A DNA stretch of 33,166 bases, taken from contig NZ_AYYO01000013.1 of NCBI RefSeq assembly GCF_001436225.1, forward strand, positions 1 to 33,166. The letters run 5' to 3'. Of the stretch, positions 1 through 6,690 are shown one piece after another (position 1 is the stretch's first letter; every line of letters starts with the position of its first letter). The position numbers and the translations under genes are program-made. Under the pieces are notes generated by a model. It was not told the DNA's origin, searched no databases, and worked only from the letters and a program-made list of their open reading frames with translations. The stretch is from Lacticaseibacillus sharpeae JCM 1186 = DSM 20505. Its GTDB lineage: Bacteria; Bacillota; Bacilli; Lactobacillales; Lactobacillaceae.

Positions 1-309
1 TAACGGGTTAAGGAGCTGTTACAGATAACTTGGACAAATTATTCACCAGCCACTATGTATGCACTCATGCACACTTACGAACTTGTGGCGGGACACAACT
101 GGTGCGCCCCGCCCAGATAATGGCCGTTAATCATGCAATGTGCATTTGTAAAACCATACATTGTCACGGTCAAATATCTGCTTTATAGATTAAAACATAC
201 CGTGAAAACTTACTATTGTAAAGCACCACCGGCAGATTTCTGTCCGTTTCGAGGCCGAAAATCCGGATTTTGTGCCTGAAACCGCATGCGAAAACGCCAC
301 TTGGGCAAA
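1..309. other. Left-end stretch without a recognisable gene
   Basis: I see no ORF with a ribosome site or protein-like composition here. A GC-rich hairpin (GGCGGG at 87-92 against CCCGCC at 108-113) has no T-run on either side, so I do not call it a terminator. The rest is moderately AT-rich intergenic sequence, probably belonging to a gene outside the window. Confidence 0.5.
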
Positions 310-311
310 TG

Positions 312-340
312 AAAAGCCGCGGCTTGCTGGCCGCGACTTT
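312..340 (-). terminator. Rho-independent terminator after the HAD gene
   Basis: On the minus strand a GC-rich stem (GTCGCGGC pairing with GCCGCGGC) is followed by CTTTT. It starts 12 bases past the stop codon of the HAD phosphatase gene. Confidence 0.7.
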
Positions 341-352
341 AGAGGCAAATTT

Positions 353-1162
353 TTACTGCAAGTAATTATTGAGGAACTTCGCAATCCCGTCTTCGGTATT
401 GCTGGCGGTCTCGTACTTGGCCACCTGCTTCACCGCGTCCACGGCGTTGCCCATCGCGACGCTGACGCCGGCTTGCTTCATCATGCCGATGTCGTTCATG
501 CCGTCACCGAAGACAATCGTGCGCTCGGCGGGGATGCCGGTCAGCTGCTGCAGCTCGTTAATGGCCGTGGCCTTGTCGATGCCGCGGGGGATGAGCTCCA
601 TGTTATCGTGGTTCGACGCGGACAGGTGCATGAGGTCGAGCTTCTGCAGGTCCGCCATCGACTGCTGCAAGCCTTCTGCATCGCGGGGACTGATGACAAT
701 CCCGTTGGTAATCTCGTGCTCGTGCTTGAGCAGGTTGGTCAGATTGCCCACCTGCTTCACGCCCACGGTCAGGCCGCTGGGTTCGAACACGCGCAGGGCC
801 GCTTCAACGAATGCGGGTGGCGTCTGCGTGTAGTAGACGTTGTCGTCGCTGAAGTAGAAGGCGGAGAGGCCGTGCTCAGTCGTAACGCTGTTGACCGCCT
901 TCAGGGCATCGGCGCCCAGCAAATGGTGCACGCGTTCGCCGGCAAAGTCATACACGGCGCCGTTCGCGCCAATCACGCCCGCCCGGTCGGACACTTGATC
1001 CGCCATGATTTTCGCCAGCGCGTACATCCGCCCGGTCGCCACGAAGAACTGGTGGCCGTTATCCATCGCCGCATTGAGCGCCGCAATCGTCATGGGCGAC
1101 ACGTGCTGGTGGTCAACCGCCAGCGTGCCATCGATGTCAGTGATAATCAAGTGTGGTTCCAT
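353..1162 (-). CDS. Cof-type HAD-IIB family sugar-phosphatase-like hydrolase
   Basis: A 269-residue cytosolic HAD hydrolase of the Cof/YidA type. The nucleophile motif DIDGTL is at residues 9-14 and the C-terminal Mg-binding motif reads GDGMNDIGMM, where the two aspartates bind the metal. A C2-type cap lies between, as usual for this family at this length. Members dephosphorylate small phosphorylated metabolites (sugar phosphates, FMN, PLP), but the substrate cannot be read from sequence. The start is preceded by a weak AAGGCAGG-like ribosome site, and a terminator follows the gene. It appears to be transcribed alone. Family assignment is firm; substrate is unknown. Confidence 0.9.
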   Translation of the reverse strand: MEPHLIITDIDGTLAVDHQHVSPMTIAALNAAMDNGHQFFVATGRMYALAKIMADQVSDRAGVIGANGAVYDFAGERVHHLLGADALKAVNSVTTEHGLSAFYFSDDNVYYTQTPPAFVEAALRVFEPSGLTVGVKQVGNLTNLLKHEHEITNGIVISPRDAEGLQQSMADLQKLDLMHLSASNHDNMELIPRGIDKATAINELQQLTGIPAERTIVFGDGMNDIGMMKQAGVSVAMGNAVDAVKQVAKYETASNTEDGIAKFLNNYLQ

Positions 1163-1192
1163 TTTCGGGCCTGCCTTCGTTAGTTTTCATCT

Positions 1193-1201
1193 ATTGTAGC
1201 A
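1193..1201 (-). promoter_or_regulatory. Extended -10 promoter of the HAD gene
   Basis: The minus strand reads TGCTACAAT, an extended -10 (TGn plus TACAAT) about 30 bases ahead of the start codon. No good -35 hexamer is visible, which fits an extended -10 promoter. Confidence 0.45.
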
Positions 1202-1243
1202 CAGTGGCAGAAATCGCCTAAAATCATAATAAAAAATCACGTA

Positions 1244-1274
1244 AAACGACCATCCCCTTTCCGGACGGTCGTTT
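1244..1274 (-). terminator. Terminator after the lipoprotein gene
   Basis: AAACGACC pairs with GGTCGTTT around a partly paired core, followed by TTTT on the minus strand. It lies just past the stop codon of the lipoprotein gene and separates it from the HAD gene. Confidence 0.65.
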
Positions 1275-1278
1275 GCAA

Positions 1279-1824
1279 TTATCGATGCAGGTTACGATTC
1301 TTACCGTAATAGAAGTGGGCAAACCAAGGATACGCGGCAGGTTTCTTCAACAATACATGCGTAATTGGCGGACATTTATCCTCAGCCGCAGTGCGCGTCT
1401 TGTAGTAAGCCATGGCCTGTGTATCCAGGTTCACGACGATGTAATATTGACCCGTGATTTGCTGATTGTTGATTGTGTTGTAAGTTTCACCCTTACGTGT
1501 ACGGAGCAGAAGATAATGCTGATTCCAACCAAGTGTGGCAATGGCATTAACCAAAAACGAATCAGGACTAACCGCCAGCCCTTGGTCAGCCTCTTTCCCT
1601 TCTGTTGGGCGATTTAGCAACTCTAAGCCGTCCGTACCATAATCTAGGTACGCAAAATAATTGTTCCTGATGTTAATAACATGTCGATCCAAATTCGTAC
1701 CATCTTCGCGATATATCTCGCTTTGCTTAGAATACTGATGGTTAGATCTGCTATTCGGAGAGGCACTACAGCCACTAACACATAGCATAAACCAAACAAT
1801 CAACAATCCATAGTATCTATTCAT
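1279..1824 (-). CDS. Putative lipoprotein of unknown function
   Basis: A 181-residue protein with a type II signal peptide: Asn and Arg, then a hydrophobic run, then the lipobox VSGC with the lipidated cysteine at residue 19. The mature part should be anchored to the outer face of the membrane. It is polar and rich in Tyr and Asn, and I do not recognise a family. The start follows AGGGAG with 6-base spacing. It is the last of three AT-rich genes downstream of the pilus sortase and ends at a terminator. Base composition differs from the GC-rich HAD gene beside it, which suggests a separate origin. A pilus-related role is only a guess from position. Confidence 0.7.
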   Translation of the reverse strand: MNRYYGLLIVWFMLCVSGCSASPNSRSNHQYSKQSEIYREDGTNLDRHVINIRNNYFAYLDYGTDGLELLNRPTEGKEADQGLAVSPDSFLVNAIATLGWNQHYLLLRTRKGETYNTINNQQITGQYYIVVNLDTQAMAYYKTRTAAEDKCPPITHVLLKKPAAYPWFAHFYYGKNRNLHR

Positions 1825-1862
1825 TCAATGCTCCCTAAATAGTTTGCGCTTACATAATGATA

Positions 1863-2075
1863 TCAACCCATTGTACCATTTATTGTGAATTTAAACGGTC
1901 CAATTTCACCCTCAGTAGTCAGTTCAACCGCAACATCATTCGCCAATCCTAGAATGGATAAATCATTTGGCGCAGCTGCAAAGTCAAATGTATCATGCAA
2001 GTATGCCAGGCAACCATACGTCCCATCTTCATGTTTTAGCCAGTTAAACGTAACCGTACAGGCATGAATCGCCAT
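1863..2075 (-). CDS. Small hypothetical protein
   Basis: A 70-residue acidic protein with no signal peptide or membrane segment. It has short alternating hydrophobic residues suggestive of beta strands (TVTFNW, FKFTIN). I chose the second of two adjacent possible starts (GTG then ATG) because AGGA lies 7 bases before the ATG. It sits between two AT-rich genes of unknown function, 38 bases ahead of the lipoprotein gene, and the two may be co-transcribed. I do not recognise the family. Confidence 0.5.
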   Translation of the reverse strand: MAIHACTVTFNWLKHEDGTYGCLAYLHDTFDFAAAPNDLSILGLANDVAVELTTEGEIGPFKFTINGTMG

Positions 2076-2129
2076 CACATAATCCTATCCAGAATTTGCG
2101 GTGGAAAAAGTAAAATCGTGTGATTTAGT

Positions 2130-2166
2130 ATAGCTAACCTCCGTCGCACCCCAAGCGGTTAGCTAT
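2130..2166 (-). terminator. Hairpin overlapping the stop codon of the secreted protein gene
   Basis: A perfect 10-bp inverted repeat (ATAGCTAACC and GGTTAGCTAT) spans the stop codon at 2163-2165. The T-run after it is weak, so it may be an inefficient terminator or an mRNA 3'-end stabiliser. Confidence 0.45.
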
Positions 2167-2714
2167 TCCCACATTGTGGTTGCAAGCTTTTCCAAAGCAA
2201 CAACCTTAAAGACACCATAATTATCGTTCAAGGTCAATGTGCTGGGATTGCTTGATCCTGATTTAATTGCATGCGTCATTAGTTTGGAAGTTAGTTCATA
2301 TCCTTTTGCATCACAAGCTTTAATCCCTAGTTTCCAAAGTCCCATGTTTAAAGCATTTCGAGCTTCCGGAACCTTGGCCACATCTATTTCCTTAACAGCC
2401 ATTCCTTCAGCTTCGTCAGCTGCAACAATTAAATCTGTCAACCCCGCATTGAATTCTTCATCTGTAAAGTTTGTTTCTGCTTCAACATAATCGATGTAGT
2501 AATTCACGGAGGATACCCATTGCGGATATTCCTCAATAAGTTCATTAAGCTTGCTAACGGTTGCTGGCAAAATTGAATGCTTTTCCGGCGTAACAATCAC
2601 TGATGTCAACTTTTCAACTTGCACAAAGTCCGTCTTTTGTGCACCCGTTTCAGCACGCACCATTATTGTTGGTGCCGCTCCTGAGACCAGTGCCAGGATA
2701 CAAACTACTTTCAT
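2163..2714 (-). CDS. Secreted hypothetical protein; original start apparently interrupted by a TAG codon
   Basis: A 183-residue protein beginning with a short signal peptide (Lys, a hydrophobic stretch, VRAE near the cleavage site). The mature part is acidic and probably mainly helical, and I do not recognise it. The ATG at 2714 lacks a close ribosome site. A well-placed AGGAG (2745-2749) lies 9 bases before an in-frame ATG at 2735. That frame reads Met-Leu-Lys-stop, then Asn-Leu-Leu, then the ATG at 2714. So the gene either carries a nonsense mutation at codon 4 or is translated by reinitiation 9 bases past the TAG. It follows the sortase gene by about 16 bases and probably shares the pilus transcript. 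Mature product function unknown. Confidence 0.6.
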   Translation of the reverse strand: MKVVCILALVSGAAPTIMVRAETGAQKTDFVQVEKLTSVIVTPEKHSILPATVSKLNELIEEYPQWVSSVNYYIDYVEAETNFTDEEFNAGLTDLIVAADEAEGMAVKEIDVAKVPEARNALNMGLWKLGIKACDAKGYELTSKLMTHAIKSGSSNPSTLTLNDNYGVFKVVALEKLATTMWE

Positions 2715-2751
2715 CAGTAAATTCTATTTAAGCATAATCCATCTCTCCTAT

Positions 2752-3537
2752 CTATTTTGTCATCCGTCTTTTCTGCCATAGCCAGTACAATCCAAGCGTC
2801 ACCATCCCCCAGAACATCCCCATCAGCAGCACCACACTGCGCCAGTAACCCGACTTATTCGCCGCCTTCGCTTTGCGTGCCAGCTGCTTGGTGTACGGTA
2901 CCCGGTGGCCCGTCACCAGCAGGCGGTGCGTGTTCGCCGGCACCGGCGTACAGGTCACCAGGGTCGCAAGGTCCCGCCCAGCCTGAATCTTCAGTGCGGC
3001 CGCGTCGGTGGGCACAATCACGCGGATGTCGTCCACCTTGTACGCCCGGTGCTTGCCACCAACCGTGACGATGAACTGGTCACCCTTTTGTACCTTATGC
3101 AGGTCACTGAACATCGTCTTGGTCGGCAAACCGCTGTGGGCCGAAATAGCCGTATGCGTGCTCTTGCCGCCGACCGGTGCACTCGTGCCCGGAATGACGC
3201 CCGCGCCGTGATTCAGCGCGCTGTCGGAGACGTTGTCAAAGAGTGGCAGTTGGACGTTGATGGCCGGAATGACGATGCTGCCAAGCAGGTTGTCCGCCAG
3301 CTCTTTGCGCAGCTGGCTGGTGCCGTAGTGATCCAGGTCAATTTCTTGGCCCTGAAGCTTGGCCAACCGCTTTGACCGCCGAATCTGGGCCTGCTTGTCC
3401 GCCTCTACGCGGGCCATGTCGCGCTGCACCATTACGTAATTAATGGCGCGGGTGGCGAACGGGAACAAACAAATGAGGAGGCCGATGATGAAAATCAGGC
3501 GGCGAATAATGGTACTGACGCGGCGTTTTGGTTTCAT
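2752..3537 (-). CDS. srtC: Class C (pilin-polymerising) sortase
   Basis: A 261-residue membrane transpeptidase expected to cleave the LPxTG-like signals of the neighbouring pilins and link them through the lysine of the backbone pilin motif. It has an N-terminal membrane segment (about 14-34), the catalytic His134 (ISAHSGL), Cys196 (TLVTCTP) and Arg205 (NTHRLLV), and a C-terminal membrane segment (about 235-255) typical of class C. The DP-aromatic lid motif of many class C sortases is not obvious; residues 66-75 occupy the expected place. The start follows GAGGAGG with good spacing. It is the last structural gene of the pilus operon. Confidence 0.9.
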   Translation of the reverse strand: MKPKRRVSTIIRRLIFIIGLLICLFPFATRAINYVMVQRDMARVEADKQAQIRRSKRLAKLQGQEIDLDHYGTSQLRKELADNLLGSIVIPAINVQLPLFDNVSDSALNHGAGVIPGTSAPVGGKSTHTAISAHSGLPTKTMFSDLHKVQKGDQFIVTVGGKHRAYKVDDIRVIVPTDAAALKIQAGRDLATLVTCTPVPANTHRLLVTGHRVPYTKQLARKAKAANKSGYWRSVVLLMGMFWGMVTLGLYWLWQKRRMTK

Positions 3538-3565
3538 AATCGTGTCCTCCTCTAGGGTATGTAGT

Positions 3566-3596
3566 GCGCGTGCAGCAGATTGCCATGTACACGCGC
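3566..3596. repeat. GC-rich inverted repeat ahead of the sortase gene
   Basis: GCGCGTG (3566-3572) and CACGCGC (3590-3596) form a 7-bp stem with a 17-base loop between the small ORF at 3618-3662 and the sortase ribosome site. On the transcript it could fold just upstream of the start region. Function is not known. Confidence 0.4.
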
Positions 3597-3617
3597 GTGC
3601 TATTTAGCTGTGCGGCG

Positions 3618-3662
3618 CTATGGGGGCTCACCCCGCTTGCCGCGATGACTTAGTGTTTGCAT
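3618..3662 (-). CDS. Possible 14-residue small ORF before srtC
   Basis: Reads MQTLSHRGKRGEPP then TAG. AGGAG lies 6 bases before the ATG, as good as for an ordinary gene. It begins 29 bases after the backbone pilin stop codon, and its own stop lies about 80 bases ahead of the sortase start. It is basic and has no recognisable domain. It is one of three such ORFs in the operon. It may be a regulatory short ORF rather than a functional peptide. Existence as a translated ORF is inferred only from the ribosome site and position. Confidence 0.35.
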   Translation of the reverse strand: MQTLSHRGKRGEPP

Positions 3663-3691
3663 TGTCTGCTCCTATCTGCCGGAAGTGGCGC

Positions 3692-5251
3692 TTAGTCTTC
3701 CTTCTTCTTCAGGGCCGATGCACCCATCAGCGCGCCGCCGACTACCACCAGGGTGATGAGGCCGATGCCACCGGTGAGTGGGAGCTTGCCAGGAGTGTTA
3801 GGCGTGTTCTTAATTTGAGGAAGTTCAGTAACGGTGTAAGATCCCTCTTTAACTGTGAAGGTTGTGTCGGGATTTACCGGATTTACGTAACCATCTGGTG
3901 GAGCGGTTTCGACAAGAACGTAATTTCCATGTTCCAGTCCTTGAAGAATGATGTGCCCATCACTATTAGACTCAACTTCTGTCGCTTCACCTTTGGATAC
4001 CCACTCAATACTTGTTGGAGCTTCCCAGGTTCCTACAAATTTAGCGTATAATTCAGTGCCCGCCTTCTGAATCTTAAATTTAGCTCCAGGTAATTTTTCA
4101 TTTGTGGTACTGTCTACTTTCTTAAACTTGTAACCACCAGTCGTAATATTAGGACCATCATCCGTTTGACTGATTGGCTTGCCATCGCGGTTAAAGCTGA
4201 CTACAAAGTCGTTGTTAATCTTTGTATCCGGGACCGCGTTTTCGTTGATGACAACCTGATATTCAACAACCAGTGTGTTCCCGGCTTCTTCCTCTAACCG
4301 TGTTCGCATGGAGTCATTACTCATGTCGTAGTCCATCTGCCACCAAGCAGCGTTCTCGCTACTTTCTTCTTTTGTTAGAGTAACCCCAGCAGCCTCAGGT
4401 CCAAACTTACTCATGACGTCATCATCACCAATTTTCACGCTGGAAATCTTTCTGAATGTTGTACCAACCTCGGTCATGGCATCTTTGACTGCGAACTGAC
4501 TGTACAGTGCGGCTGTTTCTGCCGTATTCAGCTTGCCGATATCTTCAGGAATTACGTACTTTACTCTGTAAGTCAACACCTTACCTACTTCGAAATCGTA
4601 AAGTGGATTGTTTTCCTCGTCTACAGGATCCCCCTTAGTGTCAAGAAGAACCTTATCAACACCGTAGTTCTTAGGATAGAGTTGAATATTTTTATTCACC
4701 TCGGTCTTGCTACCCGGCATATAGACAGGCAGTGCGACCACCATCGGCAGTGCTGGCGTCATATTCTCGACTGTCGTGGTTTCTGCAATAACGTAAACTG
4801 CATTGCGAAGTACCTTGTTGTATTCAACCTGGATTGGCAAGTCTTTGAAGGTTGTCTGACCTCCATCTGCAGTCATCTGCTGCTTGCCAGCTTTGATTTT
4901 ATCAGCGTTGCCCGCCAAAATCGTTGACCATTCATCCTTCAGCTTTTCGTACAGGTCTTCACCGTTTGTACCGTCAAATGCGTCGTAGAAGTATTCAGTT
5001 ACATCATAAACAGTAAATCCTGCGCCATTAACTGGGTCTTGGTTCTTGAATTCATCCATCTCTACACCAGTGTTTTGGTGCAAACCGTTCAAGTCCAGCC
5101 CGTCCTTTTTGTTAATCGTAATATCAACATTGTCCCCAGTCTTGCTTGCCGCAATCGTCGGCACCGCGCCCATTATGGAGCTTGCTGCGGTCAGGGCCAT
5201 TGCGATTGCGATTGTGCCGCGCCATGTGCGGCTGATCATGCTCGTCTTCAT
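3692..5251 (-). CDS. LPXTG-anchored major (backbone) pilin, SpaA/SpaD-like
   Basis: A 519-residue secreted pilin, the likely shaft subunit. It has a signal peptide (residues 1 to about 35, VPTIAAS near the cleavage site), a pilin motif YPKN with Lys194 as the probable acceptor for sortase C linkage, and a fimbrial isopeptide-forming domain. A Cna-B/SpaA-type domain follows, with the E-box YVLVETAPPDGY (Glu448). The sorting signal LPLTG is at 490-494, with a hydrophobic stretch and a Lys-rich tail. GAGGGAG precedes the ATG with 8-base spacing. Gene order and features match the shaft pilin of Lactobacillus rhamnosus-type spaCBA or spaFED operons; which of the two it is closer to cannot be decided here. 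The middle of the gene is AT-richer than the ends, as seen in variable surface proteins. Confidence 0.88.
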   Translation of the reverse strand: MKTSMISRTWRGTIAIAMALTAASSIMGAVPTIAASKTGDNVDITINKKDGLDLNGLHQNTGVEMDEFKNQDPVNGAGFTVYDVTEYFYDAFDGTNGEDLYEKLKDEWSTILAGNADKIKAGKQQMTADGGQTTFKDLPIQVEYNKVLRNAVYVIAETTTVENMTPALPMVVALPVYMPGSKTEVNKNIQLYPKNYGVDKVLLDTKGDPVDEENNPLYDFEVGKVLTYRVKYVIPEDIGKLNTAETAALYSQFAVKDAMTEVGTTFRKISSVKIGDDDVMSKFGPEAAGVTLTKEESSENAAWWQMDYDMSNDSMRTRLEEEAGNTLVVEYQVVINENAVPDTKINNDFVVSFNRDGKPISQTDDGPNITTGGYKFKKVDSTTNEKLPGAKFKIQKAGTELYAKFVGTWEAPTSIEWVSKGEATEVESNSDGHIILQGLEHGNYVLVETAPPDGYVNPVNPDTTFTVKEGSYTVTELPQIKNTPNTPGKLPLTGGIGLITLVVVGGALMGASALKKKED

Positions 5252-5267
5252 AATTTTTACTCCCTCT

Positions 5268-5289
5268 GATTCTGGTTTTGTCCAGAATC
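5268..5289 (-). repeat. Hairpin immediately upstream of the backbone pilin ribosome site
   Basis: GATTCTGG and CCAGAATC form a perfect 8-bp stem with a 6-base loop. On the transcript it ends about three bases before the GAGGGAG ribosome site of the backbone pilin. No T-run follows, so it is not a terminator. It could stabilise a processed mRNA or affect translation. Confidence 0.5.
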
Positions 5290-5303
5290 CTGGCTGACGC
5301 GCA

Positions 5304-5381
5304 TTAGGTTAGTTCTTTCACTTCCCGTCTGCTGCGCCGATGCATGCGTTCACCTGTTGAACGCAAGATTGTGCGTGTCAT
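5304..5381 (-). CDS. Possible 25-residue basic small ORF before the backbone pilin
   Basis: Encodes a 25-residue peptide starting MTRTILRSTG and ending REVKELT, with seven arginines. Its ATG lies 19 bases after the basal pilin stop codon, and AGAGG lies 6 bases ahead of it. Its stop is 52 bases before the pilin start, with the hairpin at 5268-5289 between. Nothing in it resembles a known family. Together with the ORFs at 3618-3662 and 10114-10167 it forms a pattern of short ORFs ahead of the pilus genes. Confidence 0.35.
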   Translation of the reverse strand: MTRTILRSTGERMHRRSRREVKELT

Positions 5382-5400
5382 TTTTTGCCTCTAATCCTGC

Positions 5401-6690
5401 TTATTTGAAATTCTGAATGTTCTTGGAGCGCATGCGCCACCAGATTGTGACCCAAGCCATGATGACCAGGCCCGCAATGATGAGGATGATGCTCCAGCCG
5501 TTGCCCAGCTGTGGCAGAATCCCACTTGGCGTCGGCTTCTTGGTGCTGGTTGTCGGTACTTCCGGTTCCGCCGGCTTGGCCGGATCCGTCGGGGTGGTTG
5601 GGGTTTGCTCCGCGTAGTTGTATACGCGCGGCTTACCCGCTTCGATGATGTTGTCTGGCAAGATGCCGGTCGGACTTTCGTAAATCTGTTCGCCGTTCAC
5701 CAGCGTCCAGAGGTAATTGCCATCCTCGTCGTACATCCGGTCAGACACTTCGATTGTGACTGGCTTGTTGTCCAGAATGTAACCTGGCAAAGCTTTGATT
5801 TCATTAAACTGATAATCACCGCTCTTCAGGTACAGGTCTGGTGTGGCCACCAATCCGTTCTTGTCGGAGGTGAACACCGCCAGACGCTGATCCGTTTTCG
5901 GGTTCGTGCTGGTCACCCAGTTCAAAACCACTTGTCCCGGCGTGTAGTGACCGAGGTACAAGCGTTGACCATTCGCCCCCGCTTTAGAAATCACGTATTC
6001 AACGCCTTCAAGTCGCACCTTGTCGCCGCTGGTCGTCACCCCGAACTTGAAGAACCATGGGTCGCGTGCGTACGCGTCGTTCTTCGGGTAGATGTGGAGC
6101 GTGTTTAACACCGCGTCGGTCTGCGGGTGCCGCACGTTCATCACCACCATCAGGGGCGCGGCTGCGGCAACATCGACGTCGACTTCTGCTTGATGGCCCG
6201 TTTCGATAATGTAGTAGGCCGCCACGTGGTTGCCTTTGCGCTGCGGCAAGGTGATGCGCCCGATGCCGTCCTCGCTAAGTGCGTTGTCCGACTGGGTCAC
6301 GATTCGCCCCGTCCCCGCATTGCCGCTGCCAACCAAATCCAGGTTCTGCGCGATGTCTTGCGCCGCGCTGATTTCCAGTGCCGTGTAGTCCCGGACGAAT
6401 TCGTCCACCGTCTGCTTCTCCGCTAAAGCCGCTTCCAGCAAGCCCGTCGCGTTGTAGACGGCGAATTCAACGCCGTTCACGCCGACCGTCTTGGCCAGCA
6501 TCGCGTCACTTGGATCTTTCAGTAACCCGTCGTTTTCGTATTGCGTGCCGTCATTACCATTCACCGAGAAGATGCGCTTATGGAGCACAATCTCCGCCGT
6601 GTCATTCGTCGCCGCTTGGGTTTCCTGCATCCCCAGAAACGGGAGTGCAAGCATGATTGCCGCGACTGCCATTAATATGCGCTTAAGCAT
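5401..6690 (-). CDS. Minor/basal pilin, SpaB/SpaE-like, with atypical LPQLG sorting signal
   Basis: A 429-residue secreted pilin. The start at 6690 is chosen because GGAGG lies 8 bases upstream; the longer reading frame from 6768 puts about 26 unlikely residues before the signal peptide. The gene overlaps the end of the tip adhesin gene by 8 bases, implying translational coupling. The signal peptide ends near ETQAA. A YPKN-type motif and an E-box-like YQFNEIKALPGY are present. Near the C-terminus a Pro/Thr-rich linker leads to LPQLG (392-396), a hydrophobic segment and a basic tail. The usual Thr of LPxTG is replaced by Leu. In related operons this subunit ends the fibre at the cell wall through the housekeeping sortase. 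Confidence 0.82.
   Translation of the reverse strand: MLKRILMAVAAIMLALPFLGMQETQAATNDTAEIVLHKRIFSVNGNDGTQYENDGLLKDPSDAMLAKTVGVNGVEFAVYNATGLLEAALAEKQTVDEFVRDYTALEISAAQDIAQNLDLVGSGNAGTGRIVTQSDNALSEDGIGRITLPQRKGNHVAAYYIIETGHQAEVDVDVAAAAPLMVVMNVRHPQTDAVLNTLHIYPKNDAYARDPWFFKFGVTTSGDKVRLEGVEYVISKAGANGQRLYLGHYTPGQVVLNWVTSTNPKTDQRLAVFTSDKNGLVATPDLYLKSGDYQFNEIKALPGYILDNKPVTIEVSDRMYDEDGNYLWTLVNGEQIYESPTGILPDNIIEAGKPRVYNYAEQTPTTPTDPAKPAEPEVPTTSTKKPTPSGILPQLGNGWSIILIIAGLVIMAWVTIWWRMRSKNIQNFK

Noticed and set aside
272-1183. A 303-codon plus-strand frame across the HAD gene
   Set aside because: It is antisense to a clear HAD phosphatase, has no ribosome site and is rich in His, Val and Arg, as expected for the reverse frame of a GC-rich gene.
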